Source: Verrucomicrobia bacterium UBA3750 (GTDB lineage: Bacteria; Verrucomicrobiota; Kiritimatiellia; RFP12; UBA1067). From it: a DNA stretch of 17,980 bases. The translations under genes and the position numbers were made by a program. A model generated the notes under the pieces. The model was not told the DNA's origin and searched no databases. It saw only the letters and a list, made by a program, of their open reading frames with translations. Where the stretch lies: contig DFGM01000054.1 of the NCBI GenBank assembly GCA_002371755.1, positions 1 through 17,980 on the forward strand, read 5' to 3'. Of this stretch, positions 1-6,615 are shown in pieces (position 1 is the stretch's first letter; every line of letters begins with the position of its first letter).

Positions 1-215
1 GACAGTTCGCGCGCGTCGTCAAGGTAGATGAAGACATGGATGTGGTTCGACATGCAGCAATACGCCAAAACCCTCACGCACGAGAAAAACTCGACCCGCA
101 TCAGCAAGTCGACAAACCGGTTCTTCTCGTCGTCATCAAAGAAAAACGCCCTGTGCGCCACCCTTGAGACAAGGTGGTAGCACTTCCCGGCCTGAACGTC
201 TCTTTTCTTCCTCAT
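1..215 (-). CDS. REP-associated (RAYT/Y1) transposase, N-terminal part, cut by window edge
   Basis: The minus strand reads without a stop from ATG at 215 to the window edge, giving 71 residues starting MRKKRDVQAGKCYHLVSRVA. The HUH motif is visible as SNHIHVF near residues 55-61, in the typical context YCCMSNHIHVF. This is the metal-binding histidine pair of Y1 transposases of the REP-associated type (IS200/IS605-like fold), which nick single-stranded DNA at REP hairpins. The catalytic tyrosine lies in the missing C-terminal part. There is no Shine-Dalgarno sequence. A promoter (TTGACT, 18 nt, TAGACT) ends only 10 nt before the ATG, so the mRNA is probably nearly leaderless. A hairpin-rich repeat at 1618-1811 is a conceivable substrate, which is inference only. 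Confidence 0.88.
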   Translation of the reverse strand, partial: MRKKRDVQAGKCYHLVSRVAHRAFFFDDDEKNRFVDLLMRVEFFSCVRVLAYCCMSNHIHVFIYLDDAREL

Positions 216-225
216 GACAGCATAC

Positions 226-255
226 AGTCTACCATATTCCACAGCCAACAGTCAA
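226..255 (-). promoter_or_regulatory. Promoter of the RAYT gene
   Basis: On the minus strand: -35 TTGACT (255-250), an 18-nt spacer, then an extended -10 TGGTAGACT (234-226). The start codon begins 10 nt after the -10, leaving a leader of only about 2-4 nt. The TGG extension matches the other promoters in the window. Confidence 0.6.
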
Positions 256-312
256 GCATATACAGCAGAGCTTATATAGAAGGGTCTGCCCCTTTTTGCC
301 TCATTGGCTTTC

Positions 313-519
313 TTATGTCGCTATCAATTTGTAGAGAAGTTTCACAAGTAAAATCCAGAAAAACAGCGTGAGATATATCCGCAATTGCCTTTCTGTATAA
401 AATGCCATTGACTCCGCGCCTAAAGCCAGCAACAATTTGCCTATCGGGACTGATATCATGGCTGCTATCGCATAGAATATGGCATGCAGCAGCACGAACG
501 GGAATACTACAATCTTCAT
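313..519 (-). CDS. Small membrane protein of unknown function (68 aa)
   Basis: I do not recognise a family. The 68-residue product has two hydrophobic stretches, about residues 4-29 and 47-66, separated by a short polar segment (AESMAFYTERQLR), so it is probably a two-pass inner-membrane protein. The ATG at 519 has a GAGGAG ribosome binding site 7-8 nt upstream and starts 19 bp after the stop of the 146-aa gene, so it is the last gene of the small minus-strand cluster. A competing frame with a GTG start at 523 gives an 83-aa product. It is less likely because its start is too close to the ribosome binding site and the product lacks the clean hydrophobic pattern. Confidence 0.6.
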   Translation of the reverse strand: MKIVVFPFVLLHAIFYAIAAMISVPIGKLLLALGAESMAFYTERQLRIYLTLFFWILLVKLLYKLIAT

Positions 520-538
520 ACACTACTCCTCTTCATAG

Positions 539-979
539 TTAAGCCATTAGTTGGCTCGCCCAAGTCATAATTTGATGGGTATATATGCCCGGCATCATTT
601 TGTAATGATCCTTTGGAAGATTTCTGATCTCTCTTCCAAAATCCGGATTATTACGTATGCGCACACAGACATCTCCGAAGAAGTCCCAAAACTTCATCAA
701 CGCTTCTTGTTCGCGTTGCGAACATCCACTCATAACATTGTGCAGTCGACTGAACCGTTCTTCCCTTGAGCAGCCCACACTTGCGGCCGAACGATCAGTA
801 TTGATCATACCATAGAATATTTTCAACAATCTTGGGGCGTCCGCAAACGACTGCGGCATTGCGAATATGCCAAACAGATCGTCAAATTCGAGTCCCATCT
901 GCAATGTAAACTCGTCAGCCCAAACCATATCATCGCTCTTCTGACTCGTCTTTCCAAACATGCGCGAGAAAATTCCCAT
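539..979 (-). CDS. Hypothetical cytoplasmic protein (146 aa)
   Basis: No family is recognised. The product is soluble, without a signal peptide or membrane segment, and starts MGIFSRMFGKTSQ. It looks mostly alpha-helical, has two cysteines near the middle (VGCSREERF and MSGCSQREQ) and is rich in Phe, Met and Trp. The ATG has a strong GGAAGGAG ribosome binding site at good spacing. It lies 19 bp after the 104-aa membrane-protein gene and 19 bp before the 68-aa gene, which supports one transcript. A role with the two membrane proteins is inferred from position only. Confidence 0.7.
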   Translation of the reverse strand: MGIFSRMFGKTSQKSDDMVWADEFTLQMGLEFDDLFGIFAMPQSFADAPRLLKIFYGMINTDRSAASVGCSREERFSRLHNVMSGCSQREQEALMKFWDFFGDVCVRIRNNPDFGREIRNLPKDHYKMMPGIYTHQIMTWASQLMA

Positions 980-998
980 AACTCACTCCTTCCTTACT

Positions 999-1313
999 TT
1001 ACTTTTTTAATGACCTCATCGCTGCAATCAGCACAATTATTGTCAAAATATTGACAGCTATCCAAAGTTCTCGTCCTAGCGGAAATCGGATGATTGGATT
1101 GTATAGAACGGCCAATCCTCCCCAAAACCAAAAAAGGTGTTTGCGCCCATCATCATAAGCATTCGCCGCCAAGAAAGCACATCCTCCGCAAACCACAAAT
1201 TTGAGCAGAATATAATACCCATACCACCTTATTGGCAATAGCGCAATGCCAAGCATCACAATCATTACTGCAATGAGCGGCCTCGGCATTATCGTTTGTC
1301 TATTTTCTTTCAT
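999..1313 (-). CDS. Small membrane protein, DUF6804-like (104 aa)
   Basis: The product has about four hydrophobic segments: residues 11-27, 33-50, 60-75 and 83-100. The pattern WYGYYILLKFVVCGG, a Trp-rich helix, then LYNPIIRFPLGRELWIAVN resembles the DUF6804 family of small membrane proteins, whose hallmark is Y-Y-LLR followed by FNP-P-LGR-W. This assignment is from memory of the pattern and has not been searched. The function of the family is unknown. The ATG at 1313 is preceded by AGGAG about 10 nt upstream. The gene is second in the cluster after the 38-aa ORF. Confidence 0.7.
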   Translation of the reverse strand: MKENRQTIMPRPLIAVMIVMLGIALLPIRWYGYYILLKFVVCGGCAFLAANAYDDGRKHLFWFWGGLAVLYNPIIRFPLGRELWIAVNILTIIVLIAAMRSLKK

Positions 1314-1406
1314 TGCAACACATCTCCTATCTTACGGACAACAATGCAGACAGATCGGCACGTAGGCGAGCATATGCTTATATTTCTTGGGCATAAACAG
1401 GATGCA

Positions 1407-1523
1407 TTAGAGTGTTGTGGTGTCGCCTTTGTGCGGAATTGTGTAGCAACAATTACGCACAGGAACGCCTGACACAATTAATACTTCAAGCGCCATATTA
1501 ATTTGTGTATTTTCTGAATACAT
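1407..1523 (-). CDS. Short ORF (38 aa), possibly truncated by an in-frame stop
   Basis: A 38-codon ORF starts at ATG 1523 (MYSENTQINMALEVLIVSG) and ends at TAA 1407-1409. Its Shine-Dalgarno is excellent (AAAGGAG, about 7 nt before the ATG), better than chance would supply. The same frame stays open for 24 more codons after the TAA, including MPKKYKHMLAYVPICLHCCP, and ends just before the ribosome binding site of the 104-aa gene. Either the 38-aa peptide is real, or this is a roughly 63-aa gene with a nonsense mutation. No family is recognised. Confidence 0.45.
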   Translation of the reverse strand: MYSENTQINMALEVLIVSGVPVRNCCYTIPHKGDTTTL

Positions 1524-1617
1524 TCTAATCTCCTTTCATCACTGTGGAAATCTATGCAAACAAATCGTCGCTGAGACGCACGAACGCGCATTTCTATTGC
1601 GTTTCATGCGGTTTTCT

Positions 1618-1811
1618 CCCGCCTTATCGTTTTTTCACACCGGGAATGGAGGGAAAATTGGCGCCTCCCGCTCGGCGTGTTCGCGCGGGCTCTTGCGACC
1701 GCTTCGCGGCTCGGCCTTCGGCCTCGGCCAACCTGACGACTTCGTCGCAGGCGCATCTCCCCATGGGTCGCGAACCCCCGCAAGGGGCGGTTACCCCCGC
1801 CTTACCGTTTT
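1618..1811. repeat. Hairpin-rich element bounded by 16-bp direct repeats
   Basis: CCCGCCTTATCGTTTT at 1618-1633 recurs as CCCGCCTTACCGTTTT at 1796-1811, with one mismatch. Between them lies GC-rich DNA packed with short perfect hairpins: CCGC-TTC-GCGG, GGCC-TTC-GGCC, CGAC-TTC-GTCG and CCCC-GCAA-GGGG, plus a longer imperfect one near 1669-1692. The TTC and GCAA loops are typical of very stable hairpins. Both strands lack a convincing gene here. It could be a small non-autonomous mobile element, a REP/BIME-type repeat served by the RAYT enzyme, or a structured RNA. Confidence 0.6.
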
Positions 1812-1868
1812 AACTGTCTATGGGCTTGCTCCTTTCATTGTCAGTTTCCACGATTTGAGATTGTTTTG

Positions 1869-2006
1869 TCAAGACGCAGGTGAAACAGGGTTGAAAATCG
1901 TCAGGTTGGGATAAAGGGTCTTGAAGTCCGCCTCGTTGCGGGTGATGAGACCGCCTTTCTCCATGGCGTAGGCACCGATGAGAACGTCCGCAATTGGCAC
2001 GATTTG
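1869..2006 (-). pseudogene. C-terminal remnant of a PIN-domain (VapC-like) toxin
   Basis: The minus-strand frame ending at TGA 1869-1871 reads IVPIADVLIGAYAMEKGG followed by LITRNEADF and a short tail. This matches the end of PIN-domain ribonucleases, which have an Asp-containing helix (D-LI-A-A) and then TRN-DF. Only about 45 residues remain. The frame is open a little further upstream but has no start codon, and the N-terminal Asp and central Glu of the active site are missing. It is cut off about 45 bp from the end of the permease gene, near an ATTTACG/CGTAAAT inverted repeat at about 2010-2026 that may mark the junction. It is not expected to be active. Confidence 0.7.
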
Positions 2007-2049
2007 CGATTTACGATAGCGTAAATTGTAAATGCAATTCCCTAATGTG

Positions 2050-2997
2050 TCATTTCAACCGTACTTGCGGGTCGAGAAAAGCGTAGGCGAGGTCGGCAAA
2101 GAGGTTTACGAACTGGTAGACCAGTGCCCCGAGCACTACCACCGCGCGCACCACTGCCATATCTGCCGAATGAATCGCATTTATTGATACCGAACCTAAG
2201 CCGGGTATCCCGAAAAAGCTCTCCAGGAGCAGCGACCCGGTGAATAGATATGGAATGGAAAGCGATATGTACGTGACAATCGGTATAAGCGCGTTTCGCA
2301 GGACATGGCGCACCAATATCCCCGTGCGCGAAACGCCTTTGGAGCGTGCCGTGAGCACATAGGGCTTGTAGATTTCGTCCAGAATCGCAGTCCGGAAGAA
2401 CCTCACGTCCATTCCCAGAGAGCTGACAATGCCGATAATGACCGGGAGGACGAGATATTCCGGGCCTCCGTAGCCCCAAACCGGGAAGGCGCCAGCCTTG
2501 AAAGACAGCAGAAACTGCCCCGCAATCACCCAAATCACGTAATTTACGCTCATGAGCAGGGTGGAAGCGGCAAGAATCGCAGTGTCTGGTGCGCGCCCCC
2601 GCGTGGCAGCGGCGACAAGAGCCAGCATCAGCGCCACAATCGTGCCGCCAAGGAGTATGGGCACCGTGAGGGAAAGGCTGGGACCCACCCCGCGCTTCAG
2701 GACTTCGGCGACAGGTTCCTTCAACTCGAGCGAATATCCAAGGTCTCCCTTGGCGAGATTCCCTATGAAGTTGAAGAACTGGCTGTCGAAGAAGTCCTTG
2801 CCGCTGCCGGCGATCAGCGGCTTGTCGTATCCGAAACGGTGGTTGAACTCTGCTATTGATTCTGCGGTGGCGTTCTTGCCGAGAATAGTCTCGGCTGGCG
2901 AGCCACCTATCACGTTGAATAGCGCAAACGTGAGGAGCAGCACGCCAAATGTGGTCGGAATTACTTCCAGAAGACGCTTTGCCGCATATTTCAGCAT
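2050..2997 (-). CDS. ABC transporter permease, OppB/DppB/YejB type
   Basis: This 315-aa inner-membrane protein has the layout of the first permease of peptide/nickel-type importers. It starts with an N-terminal MLKYAAKRLLEVIPTTFGVL helix, has an external loop with KGDLGYSL, six predicted membrane segments, and the cytoplasmic EAA loop at residues 213-239 (YVLTARSKGVSRTGILVRHV), which docks on the ATPase. The C-terminal FLDPQVR motif is also typical. The length is normal for the family. It starts 7 bp after the 651-aa gene, with only a weak GAGG upstream that overlaps that gene's end, so translation may be coupled. No OppC, OppD/F or binding-protein gene follows. The downstream DNA is a toxin remnant, so it is an orphan in this window or its operon has been cut. 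Confidence 0.9.
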   Translation of the reverse strand: MLKYAAKRLLEVIPTTFGVLLLTFALFNVIGGSPAETILGKNATAESIAEFNHRFGYDKPLIAGSGKDFFDSQFFNFIGNLAKGDLGYSLELKEPVAEVLKRGVGPSLSLTVPILLGGTIVALMLALVAAATRGRAPDTAILAASTLLMSVNYVIWVIAGQFLLSFKAGAFPVWGYGGPEYLVLPVIIGIVSSLGMDVRFFRTAILDEIYKPYVLTARSKGVSRTGILVRHVLRNALIPIVTYISLSIPYLFTGSLLLESFFGIPGLGSVSINAIHSADMAVVRAVVVLGALVYQFVNLFADLAYAFLDPQVRLK

Positions 2998-3004
2998 GTC
3001 GGCA

Positions 3005-4960
3005 TCACGCCTCTATCGCAGTGCGGAGGATGGCCGCCACGGCCTGCGGGTCGCACTGGTCGAGCCGTTCCAGGGTCTTCGCCCAGCGATACGCTCCCGA
3101 GCCTCCCACATCCACCGGACGGTGGACGAAGAGTTCGTCGAAAGCCACCTTCCGCATGCGGTATTCTTTCTGCACCTCGCCGAGTTTCCGCTCGAACGCC
3201 TCCACATATGTGTCGGCAAAGAGCTTTACGTCGGAGACGAAGTCTTTGCGACGCTTTACGAAGTTGGCGTACGGCGCGACGGAATCTTCAAAACTGTGGA
3301 GATAATTGACGAAGCTGCCAGCGTGGTCGATTACGCGCAGACCCGATGGGAGGCCGTCCTCGCCTATCTGTATGACTTCGTAGTGCTTGTCGAAGAGGTT
3401 TTCCTTCGTTTCGGTGGAGCGGCGGCCTACGATAAGGTCGAGCGCGGCCGCTTCGCCCATGAGTTGGGCGAACTTCAGCGCAAAAGCCGGGTTGCGCAGG
3501 CGCGCCGGGGGTATCTTGTCCGAGGCGATGCCGTGTTCGTAGGCGCGGACGATGTAGCACGTCTTGATGTTCGTGCCCCGGTACTGCACGTTCGAGCCGC
3601 GGTAAATCTCGGTAAGTTCGCTGAATCCCACGCGAACGGGCAGTTTCATGCCAAGTTGCTGGCACATGAGGCGTCTGTCGAGAATGTAGTCCGAGTATTC
3701 GTTCGCCTCCAGCATGGCGCGGAGCAGGTCTTTGCCGTCATCGAGGTGCTCCTTTGTCCCCCACTTCTGGAAACGCAACATGTAGGCGACGGGATTCGCG
3801 CTGGTTTTGGTCTTGAACTGTATGAAGTATGTGGGGTTGCGCCTTGTGCCGACTTCGGGATCGCGCGCAAGCGAATGCGCTATGCGCCCGATGTTGATGT
3901 ATTCAATGTCGCTAAAGAGGCGCAGGAAGTCGAAAATGAGCAGCCTGACCCTGTGGTCGCAAAGCGGAGCAAGCTCGGGATCGTGCGTGCGGATGAACTC
4001 GTCCCAAATCGAATCGAAAATAAGCTGGCCGTTCTTTACCCTGGCGCCGGGCAGCCATTCGATTTGACGGTAAAACTCGGGCGAAAGCCCCTGTATGAGC
4101 TCGTCCACAGACGTTTCGTTCGGGCCGACAGTGAGCGTGCGGCTCATTTCGTTGCGCCAAGCGAAGTTATCGACGCTCTCTTCGCGCAAATCCGCAGGTA
4201 TGGACATCTTCCAGTCAAGATAAGTCTTCCTGACGTTCTCGCGCAGCGCCTTGTCGTCGAGCGAGTCGATGTCGAGAGCCTTCATGCTCTGCTTTATATC
4301 GATAGGCGTCGTGGAAGGGAAGAGATCCACTTCCGGCATTCCGAAGCGGTTGCGGCTCGAAAGCAGGCGCTGCGCCGTCTTCATCTGGTATCGGAGCGCC
4401 TCGTCAGGCAGCTTTTCGAAGCCGGCGCAGCTGCCGGGCGTCAGATAGCGCGTACCAGTGGCGTGGTTGTAGTAGTAGAGCCTCTCGTAGCCGTCGATAG
4501 CCACCTTTGAACTCTCGATCTGGCGCGCCATGTCGTCCTGTGAAATCGGCGAGCGCGCCATGCGCCAGTTCTCGCCGTGCGCCCTCAAGGCGTTGCGCAC
4601 TTTGGCGGAATGAGTGTTCAGAAAGCGGATTTTACGCTTGGAAACCATCTTCTGCAACTCGTCATCCGCCATTAAAGCCTTGTCCATATGGTCTGGATCG
4701 GGGCGGATAAGCACGAAATCTTCGCTGAAAACGAGATCTACCGACCATTCCAGCTCCAAATCTTCCTCTTCCCGGGTCATCCTGGGCAGACCCTGAGCTT
4801 CGCGACAGGCATTGATCTCATCCAGCCACATCATCCTTTGCATGGCGTGCATGCCACGCTTTGTCACAAGACCAGGGGTTCTCAGAAACAAAGTACCCAC
4901 GCGCGAGACGAGATTGCCGGCCTCGTCACGAGCGAATATCTTTTCGCCTAGTATCTTCAT
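3005..4960 (-). CDS. 651-aa protein with a possible divergent kinase-like C-terminal fold
   Basis: No named family is recognised. The N-terminal half (1-370) is helical and charged, without signal peptide or membrane segments. The C-terminal half has a layout like atypical kinases of the HipA/PI4K/FAM20 group. It has a strand NPVAYMLRFQKWG (389-401) with a candidate ATP-binding lysine. A helix then reaches LGMKLPVRVGF (436-446), like the lobe-linking LG-P motif. GEAAALDLIVGRRSTETKEN (502-521) follows in the position of the D/R-H-N catalytic loop, and RVIDHAGSF (542-550) is in the position of the DFG-like metal motif. This is inference from motif order, and the usual catalytic Asp is not evident. 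The ATG at 4960 follows a TGGTATAAT -10 by 8 nt, with no ribosome binding site, so the mRNA is probably leaderless. The permease gene follows within 7 bp. Confidence 0.8.
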   Translation of the reverse strand: MKILGEKIFARDEAGNLVSRVGTLFLRTPGLVTKRGMHAMQRMMWLDEINACREAQGLPRMTREEEDLELEWSVDLVFSEDFVLIRPDPDHMDKALMADDELQKMVSKRKIRFLNTHSAKVRNALRAHGENWRMARSPISQDDMARQIESSKVAIDGYERLYYYNHATGTRYLTPGSCAGFEKLPDEALRYQMKTAQRLLSSRNRFGMPEVDLFPSTTPIDIKQSMKALDIDSLDDKALRENVRKTYLDWKMSIPADLREESVDNFAWRNEMSRTLTVGPNETSVDELIQGLSPEFYRQIEWLPGARVKNGQLIFDSIWDEFIRTHDPELAPLCDHRVRLLIFDFLRLFSDIEYINIGRIAHSLARDPEVGTRRNPTYFIQFKTKTSANPVAYMLRFQKWGTKEHLDDGKDLLRAMLEANEYSDYILDRRLMCQQLGMKLPVRVGFSELTEIYRGSNVQYRGTNIKTCYIVRAYEHGIASDKIPPARLRNPAFALKFAQLMGEAAALDLIVGRRSTETKENLFDKHYEVIQIGEDGLPSGLRVIDHAGSFVNYLHSFEDSVAPYANFVKRRKDFVSDVKLFADTYVEAFERKLGEVQKEYRMRKVAFDELFVHRPVDVGGSGAYRWAKTLERLDQCDPQAVAAILRTAIEA

Positions 4961-4968
4961 GGCGGCGT

Positions 4969-4977
4969 ATTATACCA
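4969..4977 (-). promoter_or_regulatory. Extended -10 of the 651-aa gene
   Basis: TGGTATAAT on the minus strand is a perfect extended -10. Its last base is 8 nt from the ATG at 4960, so the predicted transcript starts within 0-2 nt of the start codon. No good -35 is seen. It is divergent from the phosphatase promoter. Confidence 0.65.
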
Positions 4978-5052
4978 TATTTCGCGGGCCGCGGGTAGTG
5001 GTATAGGGGAGTTTTGCCGCGTCTGCCGTCATGCAAATCTATCAGTATACTA

Positions 5053-5082
5053 TTGCATTTGCACGGCGAAAAATGGTATACT
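5053..5082 (+). promoter_or_regulatory. Promoter of the tiny-ORF leader and tyrosine phosphatase
   Basis: -35 TTGCAT (5053-5058), an 18-nt spacer, then extended -10 TGGTATACT (5074-5082). The predicted start, near 5089-5091, leaves a leader of about 180 nt before the phosphatase start. That leader contains three tiny ORFs. A GTG at 5091 opens a 6-codon frame but is probably not used. Confidence 0.6.
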
Positions 5083-5107
5083 GTCCGCCGGTGAAAGGAA
5101 GTCAGAC

Positions 5108-5155
5108 ATGATAAAACGCTTTGCCTGCCGTCGACGGGGCATTGGGGTGACATAG
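5108..5155 (+). CDS. Tiny leader ORF 1 (15 aa)
   Basis: The ATG at 5108 has a good upstream AAAGGAAG and encodes MIKRFACRRRGIGVT, which is strongly basic. It ends in TAG, one base before the next ATG. It may be a translated leader peptide. Its short length means chance cannot be excluded. Confidence 0.35.
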   Translation: MIKRFACRRRGIGVT

Positions 5156-5156
5156 G

Positions 5157-5231
5157 ATGGTGTCTTATGCGCACGGATGCTGTCAGCCGCACGGCGAAGG
5201 TATCGCTTCACAGAAGAAAACCAGGGTCTGA
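5157..5231 (+). CDS. Tiny leader ORF 2 (24 aa)
   Basis: It begins one base after the stop of leader ORF 1 and encodes a 24-residue polar peptide starting MVSYAHGCCQPHGEG. It ends in TGA, one base before the next ATG. It has no strong ribosome binding site of its own, so it could only be translated by re-initiation. No homology is recognised. Confidence 0.25.
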   Translation: MVSYAHGCCQPHGEGIASQKKTRV

Positions 5232-5232
5232 C

Positions 5233-5274
5233 ATGCACATTCACGCTGAAAGGTTGAAAGGAGCGAGGCTTTGA
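5233..5274 (+). CDS. Tiny leader ORF 3 (13 aa), overlapping the phosphatase start
   Basis: It encodes MHIHAERLKGARL and stops at TGA 5272-5274, overlapping the TTG start of the phosphatase (5271-5273). The arrangement would permit translational coupling of the phosphatase to the upstream peptides. Its coding sequence contains the phosphatase ribosome binding site AAAGGAG. Confidence 0.25.
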   Translation: MHIHAERLKGARL

Positions 5275-6509
5275 AAGTTTCCGGGTTGAGCAAGATAGCC
5301 GTTTGTTTCGCCGTCGCTTTTGTATGCTCTGTTCAAGCGGAAGTTGTTCTGCTGGAGCCCGCGGAAGGAGCGGTTTTCAAGACGCTGACGGACTGGCAGC
5401 TGAAGGTGTTCGAGGGCAAGACGCGGCAGGAGCGCCTTGAAATACTGAAAGGCGCGGACGAAAAGGCGACGCGCAAAGAATGGCGGCGGCAGCGTCCGCT
5501 AGTTCTCAGGTGGAAGTCCACCGACCACGAGAAATACCCTTGGCGCATACGCCTTGCGACGAAGAGCGACATGTCCAACGCGCGCGACTTCTGGGTGGAA
5601 AAGGACGACATCAAGCGAAACAGGCATTCGTCCGCCGAATCCACTTGGGAGTATACCGTGCCGCTGGCCAATCTGGAGCTCGGCACGACATACTATTGGC
5701 AGGTGTGGAGCAATGTCAAATGCTCGAAGTTCTCCTGCGGTTTCACATATCCGGACAAATGCAAATGCGGCAAGACGAAGCATGGGCGCATTTCAGCTGT
5801 CGGAACGTTCGCGACGGATTTCCTGCCGCCGCGCTGGATCGAAATCGAGGGGCGGGTCGAGAACATCCGCGATCTCGGCGGATGGGTCGCAGAGGACGGT
5901 CGCAAAGTCCGGACGGGCATGATCTATCGCGGCCAGGCATTCAACGACGACTCGCTTGTCGGCCTCAAGAAAGGCCGCAACCGCCTTATGGTGGAGGATG
6001 TGGAATATTTTACAGGGACGCTCGGCATAAAGACCGACCTCGATCTGCGGCACGACCGGGAAGTGGCGGACATGAAGGGTTCGTCTCTCGGTGACGGTGT
6101 GCGGTTCGTCAGGCGCTCCTCGCCTGAATACGGCGGCATATTCAAAGATGACGGCGCGAAGACGATGGCGGAGAACTTCCGCGTATTCTGCGACCGGGCG
6201 AATTATCCAATTTACATCCATTGCATCGCCGGAGCAGACCGGACTGGGTCGCTTGTGTATGTCCTCAACGGCATACTCGGCGTCGCGAAGGAAGACTTGG
6301 AACGCGATTGGGAATCGACTTTCTATCCAGAGCTTCCCGGAGTCGAGTATCCCGACAACTGGCGTTCGATGGCTCATCTCGATAAAGGCTTCGCTGCCTA
6401 CGGCGCACCAGGCGACACTTTGCAGCGGCGCATCGAGCTTTATCTTCTCGGCATCGGCATCACGCCGGACGAAATCAAGGCGTTCAAGTCTATAATGCTT
6501 GGCGAATGA
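5271..6509 (+). CDS. Secreted tyrosine-protein phosphatase (Y_phosphatase3 type)
   Basis: The 412-aa product has a Sec signal peptide, MKVSGLSKIAVCFAVAFVCS, with a likely cut after VQA (residue 23). An N-terminal beta-sandwich-like region (about 24-190) resembles fibronectin III/Ig modules and contains a cluster of four cysteines at 151, 156, 164 and 166. The phosphatase domain starts at NIRDLGG (198-204) and carries the catalytic P-loop HCIAGADRTGS at 317-327, with nucleophile Cys318 and phosphate-binding Arg324. This matches the MptpB/LipA-like phosphatases that hydrolyse phosphotyrosine, and sometimes phosphoinositides. The start is TTG, chosen because AAAGGAG lies 8 nt upstream and a signal peptide follows directly. 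Export of such an enzyme is unusual and points to a periplasmic or external substrate. Confidence 0.88.
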   Translation: MKVSGLSKIAVCFAVAFVCSVQAEVVLLEPAEGAVFKTLTDWQLKVFEGKTRQERLEILKGADEKATRKEWRRQRPLVLRWKSTDHEKYPWRIRLATKSDMSNARDFWVEKDDIKRNRHSSAESTWEYTVPLANLELGTTYYWQVWSNVKCSKFSCGFTYPDKCKCGKTKHGRISAVGTFATDFLPPRWIEIEGRVENIRDLGGWVAEDGRKVRTGMIYRGQAFNDDSLVGLKKGRNRLMVEDVEYFTGTLGIKTDLDLRHDREVADMKGSSLGDGVRFVRRSSPEYGGIFKDDGAKTMAENFRVFCDRANYPIYIHCIAGADRTGSLVYVLNGILGVAKEDLERDWESTFYPELPGVEYPDNWRSMAHLDKGFAAYGAPGDTLQRRIELYLLGIGITPDEIKAFKSIMLGE

Positions 6510-6615
6510 AATCGCTAGAGACAATTGCAAAACCCCGCGCGGATCTGGTAGGGAGGGCAGGGGCTCACTACCGCCGATGCCACCCCGAAAACACCCTCCG
6601 AAATGTGCTCGGATG

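Noticed and set aside
279..300. Intrinsic terminator AAGGG-TCTGC-CCCTT plus T-run on the plus strand
   Set aside because: The stem is only 5 bp, and no plus-strand gene ends there.
1544..1914. Two plus-strand ORFs of 89 and 105 codons
   Set aside because: They translate the hairpin-rich element, have biased Arg/Pro/Ala composition, no ribosome binding site and no family resemblance.
2552..4510. A 652-codon plus-strand frame
   Set aside because: It runs antisense to the permease and the 651-aa gene. The minus-strand proteins have a clear family match and natural composition, while this frame has none and lacks a suitable start.
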